A stretch of 64,000 nucleotides of DNA. It comes from Scatophagus argus (lineage: Eukaryota; Chordata; Actinopteri; Scatophagidae). Both the position numbers and the translations under genes were made by a program. Of the stretch, positions 12,228 through 35,689 are shown piece after piece. The DNA lies in assembly GCF_020382885.2 (NCBI RefSeq), contig NC_058498.1:7228501-7292500 (forward strand). Direction: 5' to 3'. Numbering within the stretch: the first letter of the stretch is position 1; each line of letters starts with the position of its first letter. The notes under the pieces are model-generated. The model had not been told where the DNA came from. It made no database searches and was given only the letters and a program-made list of their open reading frames with translations.

Positions 12228-15200
12228 AACAAGTCTTCAACAAAGACAGGACATTCCGGCCAAAGCGCAAGTTTGAGCCCGGGACGCAGCGCTTCGAGCT
12301 GCACAAGAAGGCCCAGGCGTCTCTGAATGCAGGGCTGGACCTGAAGCAGGCAGTGCAGCTGCCCCACGGCGAGGACCTCAATGATTGGGTGGCCGTCCAC
12401 GTGGTCGACTTCTTCAACCGCATCAACCTCATCTACGGCACCATCAGCGACTCCTGCACCGATCAAACCTGCCCCGTCATGTCCGGTGGGCCCAAATACG
12501 AATACCGCTGGCAGGACGAGCACAAGTACAAGAGGCCGACGGCACTGTCAGCCCCCAAGTACATGAGCCTGCTCATGGATTGGATTGAGGTACAAATCAA
12601 CAATGAAAACATCTTCCCTACCAACGTCGGTAAGTGTTAAGGCTTTGGTCCTTTAAACTCTATATTGATATTCAGAATAGGTTTTGAGTGTCTTCTGAAA
12701 GCGTGTTTTTCCAGTATAAGAAACTTGTCAACATAATAGAAATCTTAAAGGGTTGCTTGGGGATTGCTTCAGACCCCTGAGTTGGTAGTGGACTCTGCTT
12801 GTGTGCAAACCAAGCCATCATCCAGTCTTAGACAATGACCACGGACTCCTAATGTCTCGAGTTATTCTCAATTATGCTATTTCAGTTCATTAACCGCTTC
12901 ATAACATGTCTGAAAATAACAATCTGTGCCCATTCCAGATCACAAGGGCTCAAAGTAGTGGCTTATAATTTTGTCTGAGCAGCAGTCAACTCCCCCGTGG
13001 TGTTCAGTCAATAATGATGTTAAACAAAGAGAAGCACAGTTGAGTAGCTGTGATGCTGTAACCCAGTGGGGAAGAGGAAAGCAGAAATGGAATGTAAAAA
13101 GTGATGTGTAATATTTCACAAATATTTCTCTTGTTTAAAATGCTGAATTATTTTGATTTTCCCATATCACAAGGGGAAAATATGTCTTTGTTTCAGCCAG
13201 TCACAACAGATGACAAAGGGCTGCCAGTAGATTGCTTTGTTTTAAGGGATCACAAGCCAAATGGTTTGGAATCACTGCTGTGATGTGCAGTTATTTGGTA
13301 TTTATTCCTGAATGATAAATATTTATTTTTCATTCCAGCACAAAGCTGTCAAAGTCACTTCAATGAAAAGAAAAATTAAAGTGAAATAAAATTCTGCTGA
13401 GTGAATTGCATTTAAAACCCAAAGCCACTGTCTCTGAAAAACAGATGACCACAAGATGCTCTAGATTCAGTCTGCGAGGCCACATTCATTAGATTATCTG
13501 CAGTGTGGCACGTACCAAAAGCTGTCAGTTAATCTTTTCTATTATCTCTGTCTGTAGCCCTGTGCATGTGTGCAGGCCCTGTGCTTGGCATCTGACTAAC
13601 TACAGAAACATCCAAGCAATGGATTAAAAAATGGGTCACACAATGTACAGTTGGCTATGAATAGAACCAACCTCTGACGCGGTTGTCCTCTGGAACAGAT
13701 TCCTAAAATGTTATTGATTTGGTCAAAAACAAAACGATGCACTGAATTAATCACTAGGTTGAAGCTGGCCCAAAGCAAGTGGTGTTGGTTTTCCATTCAT
13801 GTATGAAGTGATGCTGGTACCCAACCCGAGGTTCTCCAGAGGACAAACGAGGTTAAGAACACACATTGAATAATCAGTTAAAATACTCTACAACCAAGGC
13901 ATTAAACACATCAGTATTTCAGATGTGTTTCTCTCGGTGAAGCAACTAGCAAAAGGTCATCCACAGTGACCACAGTGTTCTCCCGTCTCCATCTGTTTGA
14001 CACCCAGGTACTCCCTTCCCTAAGACCTTCATGCAGGTGGCTAAGAAGATTTTGTCTCGTCTGTTCCGGGTGTTTGTCCACGTCTACATCCACCACTTTG
14101 ACCGCGTGAGCCAGATGGGGGCCGAGGCTCACGTGAACACCTGCTACAAGCATTTCTATTACTTTGTCACCGAGTTCAACCTCACGGACCACAAAGAGCT
14201 GGAGCCTCTGGTGAGTTAAAGGGTGGGCGGTGGTCCAACATGGAGCCGAATACAAAGTAAATGAGATAATGTGGGATTTCAAAGGCACAATCCTGTAGTT
14301 AAAGCAGAATTTTCAGCTTATTCTGAAGAAATTATTAGTGTCAGATATGATGGACAAAGTTATAAATCATACATAAATCATACATCTGCCAGTATCACAT
14401 CCAGCTGAGGTATTGCAGTAAAGTGCATGATAAAATAAAAATAAATAAATAAAATAAAATAAAATGAAGGTGTCTGACATGTCTTTAAGGCAGATTTCGA
14501 TATTTGACTCATAGCACCGTTTTGATACTGTGCTAAAATAGGTAAAAAAAAGTAAACTTGTCCGCTCCCCCTTGGTGGACAAGTTTCTAAATTAACCTAA
14601 AATCCGTCCTCCCCTCAATATGAGTATCCTCTACTTATAAGCTGACATATACGTCACTACTGCTGTATTCCCAATAAGCTAATATAGACAGAAAATAGCA
14701 AAGCAGTGGCTAAACTGTGTCCTGTTTTCAGTGATTGCTGGGTGGAGAGTGAAGTCATGAGGCTAGAAACATGAGAAAAAGCTGAGGGCTTTAAGGTGCT
14801 GACCGTGAATCACGGCGACGTTTGCAACATGTGAACATTTTGTCCAATTTCGAGGATGTCACTCTTTTCAGGATAGTGATAAGACATTCATTGGTCTGCA
14901 TGGCCCCAAACGCTTTAATGCTGTGATTGATCGAGTGCTGGTTGTTAATTGATTTTTATGACCCCTGAAACTCTGCACGTGTGACCAAAAGTTTACACAA
15001 CAAATCGGATGTTTACGACGTAGATTGGTGTGTGTGTGGATGCCCTTTTTTAATTTGCTGGGGTTTTTTTTGTCTTGTCATAGTGTGTGCTGTAAATAAC
15101 AGTAAATATAACATATATTGAAAAGCTGTATCTGTTGCTCTTTTGCCCCCCCTGTCACATTTTCTACATGTGCACTAAGTTTTGAGGAGTTGATCTGCTT

Positions 15201-15254
15201 TAACTTCCTGCGTTGTGTCTGCAGAAAGAGATGACCTCTCGGATGTGCCACTGA
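12212..15254 (+). CDS. mob3a: MOB kinase activator 3A, complete, 3 coding exons
   Basis: Member of the Mob1/phocein family, adaptors linked to Hippo/NDR-type kinase signalling; the MOB3 class is less well understood than MOB1. Coding exons: 12212-12629, 14008-14210, 15225-15254, phase-consistent, 216 aa (human MOB3 proteins 216-217). The N-terminus [18 protein letters not shown] and end EMTSRMCH are typical of MOB3. The likely zinc site uses C82 and C87 (SCTDQTC) and H164 and H169 (FVHVYIHHF). By residues it lies between MOB3A and MOB3B; it is assigned to MOB3A mainly because mknk2 is next to it, as in human. The final exon codes only nine residues. The ATG is in CAACCATGT and is preceded by an overlapping upstream ORF. 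Confidence 0.93.
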
Positions 15255-15628
15255 GGGAGCGTAGCTGACCTGCCGGACGAAGGCATCCGTCCATCTACAA
15301 GACTGCATCGGCGAACAATAACAGCAAAACAAATTTAAAAAAAAAAAGAGTCTATTTTTATATTTAAGTACTGTAATCTATTTTAGCCACATACTGTAGG
15401 TTTTAACGAAGAACCTTGTCTTATGAGGCGTTCTGTTCCTTATGAAAAGTTTTCAGACATTTTATGAGAGCACAGTATTAAGAGCTGTATGTTTGTGTTG
15501 ATGTTTTTCTATTTTATTTGAATCTCAATCATTCCAGGATGCTTCTATTTTTTTTTCTGTCTGTTTAAAATGATCTAAAATTAGTACGATTTCCTACTGT
15601 ACATCTATAAAATCCATTATGTTGTTAC

Positions 15629-15634
15629 ATTAAA
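15629..15634 (+). terminator. mob3a: mob3a poly(A) signal ATTAAA (candidate)
   Basis: Common variant hexamer about 375 bases after the mob3a stop, followed by T-rich sequence. No AATAAA was noticed nearer. Confidence 0.4.
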
Positions 15635-16799
15635 ACTATTCTCTATTATAATTTGAATTTGTTAATCAGTATTTAACACCATGACTAGTTTTCCTTTCCT
15701 TGAAAGTAATAATAGTGGGCTATGGCCTAGTCTAATTTATTGATTTTTTTTTTTTTTTTTTTTCTTGGTGAATCTGTCATTTAGTTTTCCCAGGATGTAG
15801 TCAGACGTGGTACTACAGTCGTTTAAAGGTCATACACATATTTGGAAATGAACTAAATACAGTAATTGCCTGCTGACGACTCAGACATTATCAAGTCCGT
15901 GTCATTGCACACTTTGGGCCTCTGGCCACCAGGCAGGTTCTCAGATGTCAAACCCCGCAGGTGTTTGTTGCACATACTCTTGGCCGTTGAAGGTCACACG
16001 AGACTCGAACCTCACATGACAATATCCTGGTGGTGGCACATGTTCAACAGATCATGTGTGAAACTGTCCACTGGGTGGCATCAGGCACCAAAACCCATAT
16101 GTGGTGAGATGCTGAAATCCTGCAGTTTATGTTGTAGCCCTTATGCAATCTACCCAGTGTCCCAGTTACTGTCCTGAAGAGGGGAAGTGGGGCCTTCAAG
16201 TCCTGATTTGGGTTAATGATTCGACTAAGCTGGTTATGTAAGAAACAGGCCAGATTGTACTGTGATGAATACAGAGAGTTTTTGTTTTGAATGGGCCTGG
16301 CTTTGCATGACTGGATAAACAACAGTCATGAATAGGCTTAAGAACAACATTGTTGGTCAGATTTAGAGGAAGTTATCTGTGGCAAGTCCTTTAAACATTT
16401 GATCAGTGGCTGTAATATCAACTAAAGACTGTAATATCAGTTAAAGATCAGTGTTGGTGGTTTAGATAATGTAAATAATGAGCACTCCTATGTAAACATG
16501 GTTACAGGATAACTTGTGGGAGCCAACAGCTGGTGACAGTCGTAAAATCTTAAGTACCGGTAGTTTATTTTGTAAAGGCACATTTTCCTTCGTTACTTCT
16601 CGGCTGGGGTCATGATCTTAAGACATCTAAAAAGTCCTCAGTGCCTGCATTTAAAATTTAGCAAAATAAATTAAAGCTCTGTCTGAAAAATGTCCTTGAA
16701 AATATTAAAAGTACACATTATGTACAGTATATATCTTATATCCACAACTTTCTGCAAGTTTCTGATTTACGTTCCTCCCACTGAATATGCAAATTTGAC

Positions 16800-16976
16800 A
16801 TACATTTCTAATATTGTCACTTGTATCATTATTTTAAAAAGCTGCAGTTGTCAGATAAATGTGGATGAGTAAAAAGTGCAGTATTTCCCTCTGAAAAGCA
16901 GTGAAGTGAAAGTGTAAAATAGCATAAAGTAGAAATACACAAGTAAAAAAGTACTCGGGCTTTCCACCACAGCTAA
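16800..16976 (-). repeat. Dispersed inverted-end repeat, minus orientation
   Basis: Reads toward the terminal TTTCCACCACAG, with AGCATAAAGTAGAAATAC and ACAAGTAAAAAAGTACT blocks that are the reverse of the copy at 3851. Confidence 0.55.
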
Positions 16977-19900
16977 AATACACTGTTTCCAGTCTCCCTC
17001 ACTCATTCAAGCTGGAACGAGACGACGTTTTGACACGTCAATATAAATCTTAATATTTCAACATGATGCAACTATCTACCTTATTAACATCAACCGCTGA
17101 TATGACCTCACTGCCTGCCTGCAACCTGATCCTCTTACGGGATTGTCCCTCCCTCCACCTCCTCCAAGAGGAGTCACTTCCTCAAAACGTTCTGTACGTA
17201 CACTGTTCTCTGGCAGCATGTGGTACGTGTGAGATGGGCTGCGTCTGCCTCTTGCTCTTCCCTCCCTTTACTGTGTGTTCTCTTCTGGAATGTACCAGGC
17301 AGCCCTTAAGGCCTCAGCAGTTGGAAGAAGAAAGGTACTGGAAAGAGGCCAAAGAAACAATGGGGGAGGGGGGACTTTTCAGGGTGCACACAATCGGACT
17401 AAAGCTTGTCCAGCTCTGACAGGCGGCGTCTGCCTGTTGTTTTGATGGCACGAGTGTTGTTATTATTCTACAAGTAGAGCAAGGGGTTTGGGAGATAACG
17501 TGACTCAGCAAATGGTGGAATGAGCACACACCCTTAACGGTTTTGTGGTTTAGCGAGTCAGTTGCCTCAAGCAGCGCTGAAGCTTGTAGGCAAGAAAAGT
17601 AACCATGACTGTAGGAGCACACAGCCGCAGAGGATGCACAGAATTTCCAGTAAAATAAGATGGATTATTTAAGAAAGAGGGAGGGGACAGGAGAAGTTTC
17701 TGTTTTTCTGTTGGTCCCAAACTGAGCCAATGCCCTTTATCGTTACGCTCATTTTTCAGTCAAAGATGCCCAACATTTGCTTATGCCAGCTTCTACATCC
17801 CCAAATATTTTGCTTTTCTTAGTCTTATGTGACGCCAATTTAAAAATATGTGGCTGATGGCCTGGCATGAATAAAACAAACTACTTGAAGATGTCACCTG
17901 CTTTCTGGGGTTTAACAGGCCAAACTGTTAGCTGATTAAATAATAAGAACATTATTAAACAAAGAAAATAACCGTAAGGCAGTAAAATCACATTGTAGAT
18001 TAGCTCATTTTGTATTTAAGGACTTTTACATCATCTGTTGTGAAATCTCGAAAATCAACATTTCCAACGACTATGTAAACAAGAGTGACTACGATCCAGA
18101 GGAAATAGCAATTTCCCTTTCTGTTGTGGACATGCAAGTGTTCCTCTGCGCTCTGTAATTTAGCCTGAAGTACGCACAAAGTACCACAAAGGGTGATTAT
18201 CATACAGTCATTGAAAAAGCAAACCGTGTCTATTCCAGTACGTCCTAAACCTGCTCCCTTCCCATTCATTTCTGTGAAGTAGCGCATGTGCGGTGAATTG
18301 TTACATGTAAACACTGAAGCTGTGTGTAGCAGGTGCTCATTCACAAATTAAATAGTGACACAGACACCGCAGCCCGGTCCAAGAAGTCCGTGTGTGCGAG
18401 TGATTAGTAACAGATAGCAGTTGGCGTATTGCCCAATGTGAAAGGAGATTCTAAGAATTCAAAAACATGATTTCAGACCTTCGGAGTGCTTTGTTATACT
18501 TGATTATGTAACAAGAACAAAGTGCAAAAAAAATGAAGAAAAAAAGAGGCAAAGTTGGAACAAAACAAATTCTGTTGCAAAATGTTTGGTAACTCCAACT
18601 GTGTTAAAGGAGTTTTGCTGGATATTTGATTAATTTCAGTGGTGCAGTACTCTGTCTTTCTACTGTAATACTCAAAGGGTATATGTTTTATGCCAGGGGT
18701 CATGTCTGAGTCTTTTCCTCACTGGAGGGAACTTGATTCTAGGAAGTTCGCTCAGGGAAGGCTTCTTAGAAAAGGTACAACCAGCACCCTGAGGCACTGT
18801 GACTTTACTTGAGAAAAGTATGCAGCTTATTGTAACAGTGTAAGACGACGGGCTGCTCCCACCACACTTATCTTCTCTGTCTTTGGCAGTTTTATGTGCA
18901 TGTGCCAGACGTGCGTTTCATGAATAGATTTGTAGGTATGACTGCACGTTGCGTATTCATGTGCACAGATTCATATAGCATGTAGTGTGCTGTTTGAATT
19001 AGACAGTAAAGGAATGTTTTTGCAAGAAATGCTGCTGGTTCAGTCCTGTTGACACATCAGTCAATGTGACTTTTCTAATTTAAGGTGTGGCTTTGTGCTT
19101 TTTTTTGTGTTTAAACTATTCCATGGTCATATAGCTGTAGGAATTGACCTGAGGAATTGAGGATAGCAGAGTTATATTGACACCTCTGTCTTAAGGCTAC
19201 ATGGTGTTTACTCAGAGTGAGATATTCAAACCCAAGACTCCATATTTTTAATGGCTGGACTATTGCATCAGATAGAATTATTGCAGTTCTAATCTTGTGC
19301 ATGATTTCATACAGATTTTCACAAAATTGCAGTGGTAAATGAAGTTGGTATTTCAGGAAAGTTTGAAACCAGAGAAATTAGTGCTGTACGGTTTGGAATA
19401 AAGTGGTATGATTCTGAACAATATCTGACTGTGCAGCATGAATTTGTGCTGACTGACTGGCCCGTCATTGGGTTAGTGAGGGGTTGAAACATCTTGAAAA
19501 TGGGTTGAATTTAAGTTCGCTGCGACTTACTGTGGACACGAGAAGGACATTCATTAAACACAAAGGAAAAGATGCGGATCCACACACTTTCTGAGAGCGA
19601 TGGCAACAGCACTACTGGTTGAACAAATATCTACATCCGCAGCTTTATCTCCGTGCTGCATCGGGATAATGTAGAGGACTCGCCTTGAGCTACTGCAGTA
19701 TCGTCACGAACAACATAAACAACAGAGATGCACCTCTGTTATATCACATTTCACACTGGAATAACCTCTGCCTATACAGACAGCCCCCTCCTGAGCGTCT
19801 CCTGATTGACTACCACTCACATCAGAAATGGGGTTGTTACCACCTCAAGTTATTTATGACGACCTCTCCCTCTTCCTTTTGACCTGTAGTGACACAGGCC

Positions 19901-20869
19901 CACCCCCCCACCCCCCTCACATCGACGTGTGTTCTTGTTTTCCTACTAAACTTTCGACTGCACCATGTGCTCCTGACTGGGGATAAGGCTGCCAGGAGCT
20001 TGCGTAATGTTTGCTATCATCAGGCTTATGTTTGAGGGGCAGAAGGTGAAAGGAGGAGGAGGAAGAGGAGGAGGAGAGGCAGAAATCCTCCAGTCACAAG
20101 ACATTTGACTCCTGAAAACAAACCGTACATGGTTTTAACTTGAACACCCATGATAAACAATAAATTAATGCTATACAGAGCAGGTCTGTTGACTGTGGAT
20201 TATACAATGGTAAATAAAAGCTTACATAAATCACACAGGACATACAGTTTAACAACAAAGCACGTGCTATAAAGCATTTACACTTCTTAGCATATAATGC
20301 AACATGTGGTGAAATGGTCATTTTCTGTCATGAGCATTTAGACTTAATTATCGACACGCACGTAAAAGAATAAGATCAATATGCGATAACAAAGGCATTT
20401 CCCTCTACTGTACCTCTTGTTTAATCTCCGGAGATACTGTTTGAACTTGACATGTCTGTGGCAATATTGCTTTGGCATCTCACAATTAGCAGATGAGTTA
20501 AGTGAGCTCACATTTCCACATGATCTGAGTTCTTGGATTTCTTTCATTATCACAACCATGAGATAGTGTCTCCCCTCGAGTCTGAACAGCCTCCTCAGCA
20601 GGCCCCAAAACGTGTCGCATCTGCCTCCTTGCAATTCACTAAAGGTGGGGGCTGCAACTAGCCGTGGTCCTCACCTTATCTGTAAGTCACTGTAACTAAC
20701 ATCCAAATGATAACTGCATTATGTGAATAATTGTTTGTATTTTAACTACACATCCCATGCCATTTAAGTCCAGAAACATGTTGTATACAAAATTGCTTTC
20801 TCCAAAAGCAAACAGACTTTTAAATCTATCAGTTAGTGTGATAAATATCGTAAAGTATCATAAAGTTGG

Positions 20870-21125
20870 ACATTAATGTTTCAGTGAAAGTACTGAGTGC
20901 ATGTAAAAAATGTGCTTAAGCACATATTTGAGCTACTTCCATCCATTTCCACAGCTTTTAAGAGGGAAATATTGTGCTTTTTACTCCAATGCATTTATTT
21001 AACAGCTGAAGAAACACAGGGTCATTTTATAAATGATGAAGTTTTATTACAGATTAAACTACATAACAGCTAACCTATAAAACTACACTGACGGGAGTCA
21101 TTCACCCTGCATTGAGGGGCTATTT
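20870..21125 (+). repeat. Dispersed inverted-end repeat, plus orientation
   Basis: Contains AGAGGGAAATATTGTGC, TTTTTACTCCAATGCATTTA and AGATTAAACTACATAACAG, matching successive blocks of the family. Confidence 0.55.
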
Positions 21126-22083
21126 TTACTTTCAGTGCTGCAAGTAGCCATCGTATTGATGCACATTCTCCTGCTTTTTTTCCCTTTGCTGCTTTTACCA
21201 ATAAAAACAGTCAACATCTGAAACATCTTCCAGATTGCATGTGAGTAATGGGAGTAAAACGTGATTTACTGAAATGCCACAACAGCTGAAGTCATGCCAC
21301 CGCTGTAGTGTGAGTAGATGCATGCAGTGACTCAGGCGGGGGATTTCTTTGAACACCCATCTGGCCACGGCCATTCATCACTGGGTGTAATAATAAAGTT
21401 TAAGGTCATAAAAGATTTGAATTTTTTTCCATTTCTAAGACACACAAAGAGGAAGAGGGGTGGTGTGTGTCTGCACTTTTTGTTTATATATTCAACATAG
21501 CACAAAGCTGACAAGTTGCTCTTCAATGTACTAGTTCCTATTTATGCTGTGGCCTTGACGTCTGGCGAAACAGTTATGATGATTTCAACTCCGTCACAGA
21601 TTAAACTTGTGGATCTGGTATGTCTACATGTTGCGCTAGTCCCGTCGCTCTCCACCCACAGTGAGATCTCCACATCTCTTTCATCAAAACAGCCCTATGG
21701 GCTGATTGTGCAGATAAGCACGTACTCGCCGTTTCGTTCCTCCATACGTCCCGTCGTGTGGCCTGTGAAACAAAACAGAGCTCACTGGCCGAGTACCATT
21801 TCGTGTGTATCACTACTTTCCGATGCCTTTTCCTGAAATAGACCTCGAATTTCACCCAATATGAGCTGTTAAACAACGATCATCATCAAGTCATTTCTCA
21901 TTTATTGTCTTCAATAACCCTCCGACAGGTTATTTATGCTTCTGGCTTTGATAAGTGGTAAAGCTATTGCACTGCGACGAAATGGAACCTAGCCACCATT
22001 TCCTTTTCTAGAAAACACATGATCAATCCAGTCCGTTGATGCAGCCCTGAGGAGGGAGGAGACAAGGAGGAGCCACCGGGAGG

Positions 22084-22092
22084 TTATAAAAG
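22084..22092 (+). promoter_or_regulatory. mknk2: mknk2 TATA box
   Basis: TTATAAAAG lies in a GC-richer stretch just upstream of the putative mknk2 first exon, so a start near 22112-22118 is expected. Clear TATA boxes are unusual for widely expressed kinases, which makes this worth noting. Confidence 0.55.
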
Positions 22093-22111
22093 CACCCACG
22101 CTGTGACTTGC

Positions 22112-22229
22112 TAGCCACCTTCCACGCACTTCCCGATCAGGCATCTCCCCCCGCGACCGTCCTCTGCGGCTTTTGTAGCAGTGGGTCAAACAACGACGCT
22201 AACACTGGAGCTGTAAAATCAACAACGGG
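22112..22229 (+). other. mknk2: mknk2 non-coding first exon
   Basis: Begins about 25-30 bases after the TATA box and ends at a strong donor (gtgagt, GT at 22230-22231). It has no ATG. It should splice to the acceptor at 22827-22828. The 22829-22988 part of exon 2 is 5' UTR, also without an ATG. Confidence 0.6.
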
Positions 22230-22988
22230 GTGAGTAAAACACGTAGCTTTGGCTAACTCTTATTCGACACTGTCTTTTTTTATTCGCCGAAGGTCGAATT
22301 TGTCTCGCCACACTACAGTATCATTGCAGTATTTACGGTAGCTGACCTTTGTCGTCTGATTTAAATCTGTCATTAACGGTCGGCTCGCGAGCTGACTCAG
22401 GAGCGTGTTAATATACAACTAACGTTAGCCTCCCAGTGGCTACTGCAGCGACCGCTAACGTGACTGCTAAACTGAGGACGGCGTAGCTTTCCGACATGTT
22501 CACTTATTCACATACCCAAGCTGTTGTATTGAGTTTCGTTGTGTAGCATCATCATATCGTGGTCTGTTTCAGTGGCCTTAACTATCGTAACAGTTAAGGT
22601 AAACGTGTGTTGTATTTGTTGCTAGCTGTTGCTGCACTGTTTTATTAGCACACGAACATGTGATGAATACTAACTAGCTAACCGCAGTCTTTCATAGTCT
22701 GGTTTGTTTGGTCATGGTGGCACTGAAACTTGGTGAAACTCTGGTGATTCCACGATGGATGTCAATGATTTGTTCTGGTAATGTGGGGTAGGCTTATAAC
22801 GCTGCTGTGTGTTTTGTATTGTCCACAGGGCTCCCGTTTAAAGCGCCTCAACAAGCTCACCAGCCAGCGCAGTGTGGTCACTTGCGACTTTCTCTGAAAC
22901 AACTTTCGGAGAAGTGCAAATTGATATACCAAAAACCACTGTCGCCGCCGCACATCAACCAAAAAAAATCTCCCCAAACAGAAGCAAA

Positions 22989-32643
<9,655 letters not shown>

Positions 32644-32943
32644 ACTTTGTCAACCCTGACCTCCGACCTTCCGTTAAGTTTCAAGTCCAGATCTAAGACT
32701 ACCCTGAGACTCTCCCTCTCCAGTTCTGGCCCCTCTCCCTCACTCTAGCTGGCCTTGGTTCCTCTGCCATTCAGGCTTTCTTGCCTCGCTGTAAAGGGAG
32801 ATACTTCTTGCAGCCCTTTCTCTAAATGCCTTCTGCCCTTCTGTAGCACTTCTGAAGCACATCAGCCCAGGGCCTGCATATAGCAAACACACGCAAATGT
32901 GCATGTCAGGGTTTGGGAGGAGGGCCATTTCATGATTTGGGGG

Positions 32944-32972
32944 AGAGCGAGAGAGAGAGAGAGAGAGAGAGG
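32944..32972. repeat. (GA)n microsatellite
   Basis: About 14 near-perfect GA units just after the mknk2 stop, in the 3' UTR. Confidence 0.85.
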
Positions 32973-34492
32973 GAAGTATTTTCTAAGTTATGTCCTTTTT
33001 TTTTCATAAATCTCAGTTCAGAAGAAATCAGAACACTTATCTTGAGACTAAGCTCAGACACCAAAGGACAACCTGCTGTGCTGCTCCCACGTTACAACTG
33101 GATCCACTGTGAATTAAGTTGGAATGTTCTCTTTGCCTGTATGTATACGCATAAATGGCCCATCTGCAGATACGTACAAGCTTATGCAATACGCCAAGAT
33201 GAAGGCTGTCCTGTCTCGAAGGGATTCAGCATAAGGGGTTGCAAGGGCTGTAAGCCAATGCTGTCGGTGCCTGGTGTGGTCCATTATGTGGCTAGGGACT
33301 TCAAAGATTTTTTTTTTTTTCTCTTTTCTGTCATTTAAGAAATTCCTCAATACTGAGCCTCTTCTGTAAGTGTCTGAGATCAAACACGCACTCATCTAGC
33401 TTGGTGGCCATGCACTTAATGCTCTTGGAGCAAAGAATGTTTGTCTGTACCCAGCCTGCCATTACTTATCTGTTGCACCGATACATACAGTTTATTATGT
33501 GATCTTACATGCTAAATTATAGGAGGACACACCTTTTCATTGTTTATGTGTGACAGTCAGGCAAGTCTAATAGTATTGAATTAAACTATTGCACTTGGGT
33601 TATGATGCAGGGCCACCTCTAAATAAGACTTCTGCGTTAGCTCTGAAGTTTAACTGATATGTTGGTATAAACTGGTGACGTTAAATGGCTTGGCAAGTGA
33701 AAGTGGGTCATTTACTTTCGTTGTAAAGAATTCATGATGTGTCCCGCTGTGACAACCACAACTTGTATTTTTTTTAATTTTTTTTTTGTCCTTTCTACGA
33801 TCAATTTATGCATTAGATTTAACCTTGAATATTTTGTCAGTAAAGGTTAAAACTTCTATCAGGGGTTTTGAAAAGCACATTTTGGCCAATGTGACCCATG
33901 TGTCATTTATTGATTTGAACACATTCATTTGGACCATCATCGTCTTCTTCAGGGGTTCACCATCGTCTCGTTCTTGACGAGACACCCCATTCAAAATGGC
34001 GACATTACAAGTTCTCATTGCAAAGTAAGAGGGAGAAGAGTTTTTTGTTTTGTTTTTTTTTCATAAAAGAAACATTAAAAAAAAAGGAAAAACATTCCAC
34101 AAAAAGAAAAACAACAAAAAAAAGTCTTCCACAGATGTGTAGCTGTATTAAGTTTACTTCATGTTTGAAAACTCCATGTCAATGTGCCACACTGATTTTT
34201 TTTTTCTTTTCTTTTTTTCCATTTTTATGGCTGTTAATAAGCTTTTATTTTCTATAAGGTGATTTTCATGCAGGTGCTGTTCAGTTCAGGTGAAACGCCG
34301 GATGTTTTCCTTTAAGTTTTTTTTTTTTTTTATGTTTTGTGTTTTTAAAAGTTCAGAGTATGGTGTACAAGGTGAAATGGACAGAGTTTAGTTGAGCTGG
34401 AGCGTTCGTGCCCAGTGAAGGCGAGTTTTTAAGTTGTTTTTTTTTTTTTTTTACGTGCAAGAGTCTGCAATAATCTTTTTTTTTTTTTCTGT

Positions 34493-34517
34493 TGTGTGTG
34501 TGTGTGTGTGTGTGTGT
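34493..34517. repeat. (GT)n microsatellite
   Basis: About 12 GT/TG units in the mknk2 3' UTR, preceded by a T tract. Confidence 0.85.
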
Positions 34518-35651
34518 CGTTGTTGTTCTTTTTGTTCAGATTAAGTTCATTAAGCTCATTTTGAAACTGACAGGTAATGGACAGGTGATGAGGTCTCACA
34601 ACACTGTAGCCATTTCACCAAAGAGGGTTCAAAGTCATGATATTGAACACGCGATCCATCACCTAGCAGTGAGAAGTGGGGACTTCTGATTGTCCACGTC
34701 TACTGTCGCCAGCACTGCAGTGACGGTACTCTGGAAATGGCTCCCTTGGTGTCAAAGGACCCATTATGCTGATAATATAGGACACTGTAATAGTTCTAAA
34801 ATACCATTCTACAGATGCATAGTTATGGGGTTTTATGTCTTATAATAAGACTTACTTGAATTTGTGTATGCAGCTGTTTCTTCTCCATTTGGGAAACTCC
34901 TATCGGTAATCTCAAAAGCATTAAGCTGATGATCAAGGCGATCTTGGTTTTAAATTTAACAATACAGTTCAGTATTCTGCCTTTTTCTCCCTTTTGAGCA
35001 TCAGACAAGTTAGTCCCTACTTTTTTGATAGGGTTGGATACTCAGAAACGCACAGACTTTGACCATACTCTGTAATATACTGAATGGTATAGTAAGAGTT
35101 TTCTTGGTCATGACCATTTCTACTTTTGTCAAACGGCAGTAGCTTTGTTTGGACTGCCTTTTATGGGGGTGGGAGGGGGGACAAAATGATATCCTGAAGC
35201 CTCGCAATTTTTTTTAATATTCCGAAGTCATTTTGAAGTAAGGAAGTATTAATATTCAGTTCATGGAAATGGGCAGTCCACCACCATCATCAGCCTCCTC
35301 ACGATTTGAATGTAGCCCACAGGCAAGCATTTACAATCCAGCAACATTGATAAAATGTTTAATAAACTGTTCCATTTCATGGACGTGGTGTGGGGTTGTT
35401 CCGTCTATGTTGATAAAGTCCTCAGTCTTTTCGAGAGCTGACACCTGATTTTAATACTGTCCGAATCACCCCAAGCCCATTGTAGACATGGGTAGTAATT
35501 TGAAACAAATACATCTGTAAAGTAAAAAAAAAAATATTTTGATTTAAAATAAGCACTTTACTGTACCATGTGAATGATTGCAGTTCACTCAAGGCAACAT
35601 TTCTGACAGTTGCTACAGAATTTTGTATTGTTTTTCTAAAAAAAAAAATAC

Positions 35652-35657
35652 AATAAA
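35652..35657 (+). terminator. mknk2: mknk2 poly(A) signal AATAAA
   Basis: Canonical hexamer after an A-rich run, followed within 25-60 bases by GT-rich sequence (GTCTGTCTGGTTACTGTGG), which is a good cleavage-site arrangement. Confidence 0.7.
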
Positions 35658-35689
35658 ATGCTTTGAACTACACACTCGTCTGTCTGGTT

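Larger units (their letters stand above)
15680..22080. other. Long spacer between mob3a and mknk2
   Basis: No supported gene on either strand. Open frames are at most about 118 codons, without domains or splice-linked partners. It holds two repeat fragments (about 16800-16976 and 20870-21125) and a GGA-rich run near 20053-20078. Part of the 3' end may regulate mknk2. Confidence 0.5.
32644..35680 (+). other. mknk2: mknk2 3' UTR, about 3 kb
   Basis: Continuous non-coding sequence from the TGA to a strong poly(A) site. It contains a (GA)n run at 32944-32972, a (GT)n run at 34493-34517 and many long T tracts between 33300 and 34490. No other gene is visible in it. Length is inferred from the best poly(A) signal; earlier ends are possible. 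Confidence 0.55.

Noticed and set aside
15985-16020. tRNA B-box-like GACTCGAACC on the plus strand
   Set aside because: The reverse complement gives no proper T-stem, anticodon arm or acceptor stem around it.
21516-21876. Open frames of about 90-106 codons on both strands before mknk2
   Set aside because: Neither strand shows a known domain, and both lie in one unspliced stretch just upstream of the mknk2 promoter.
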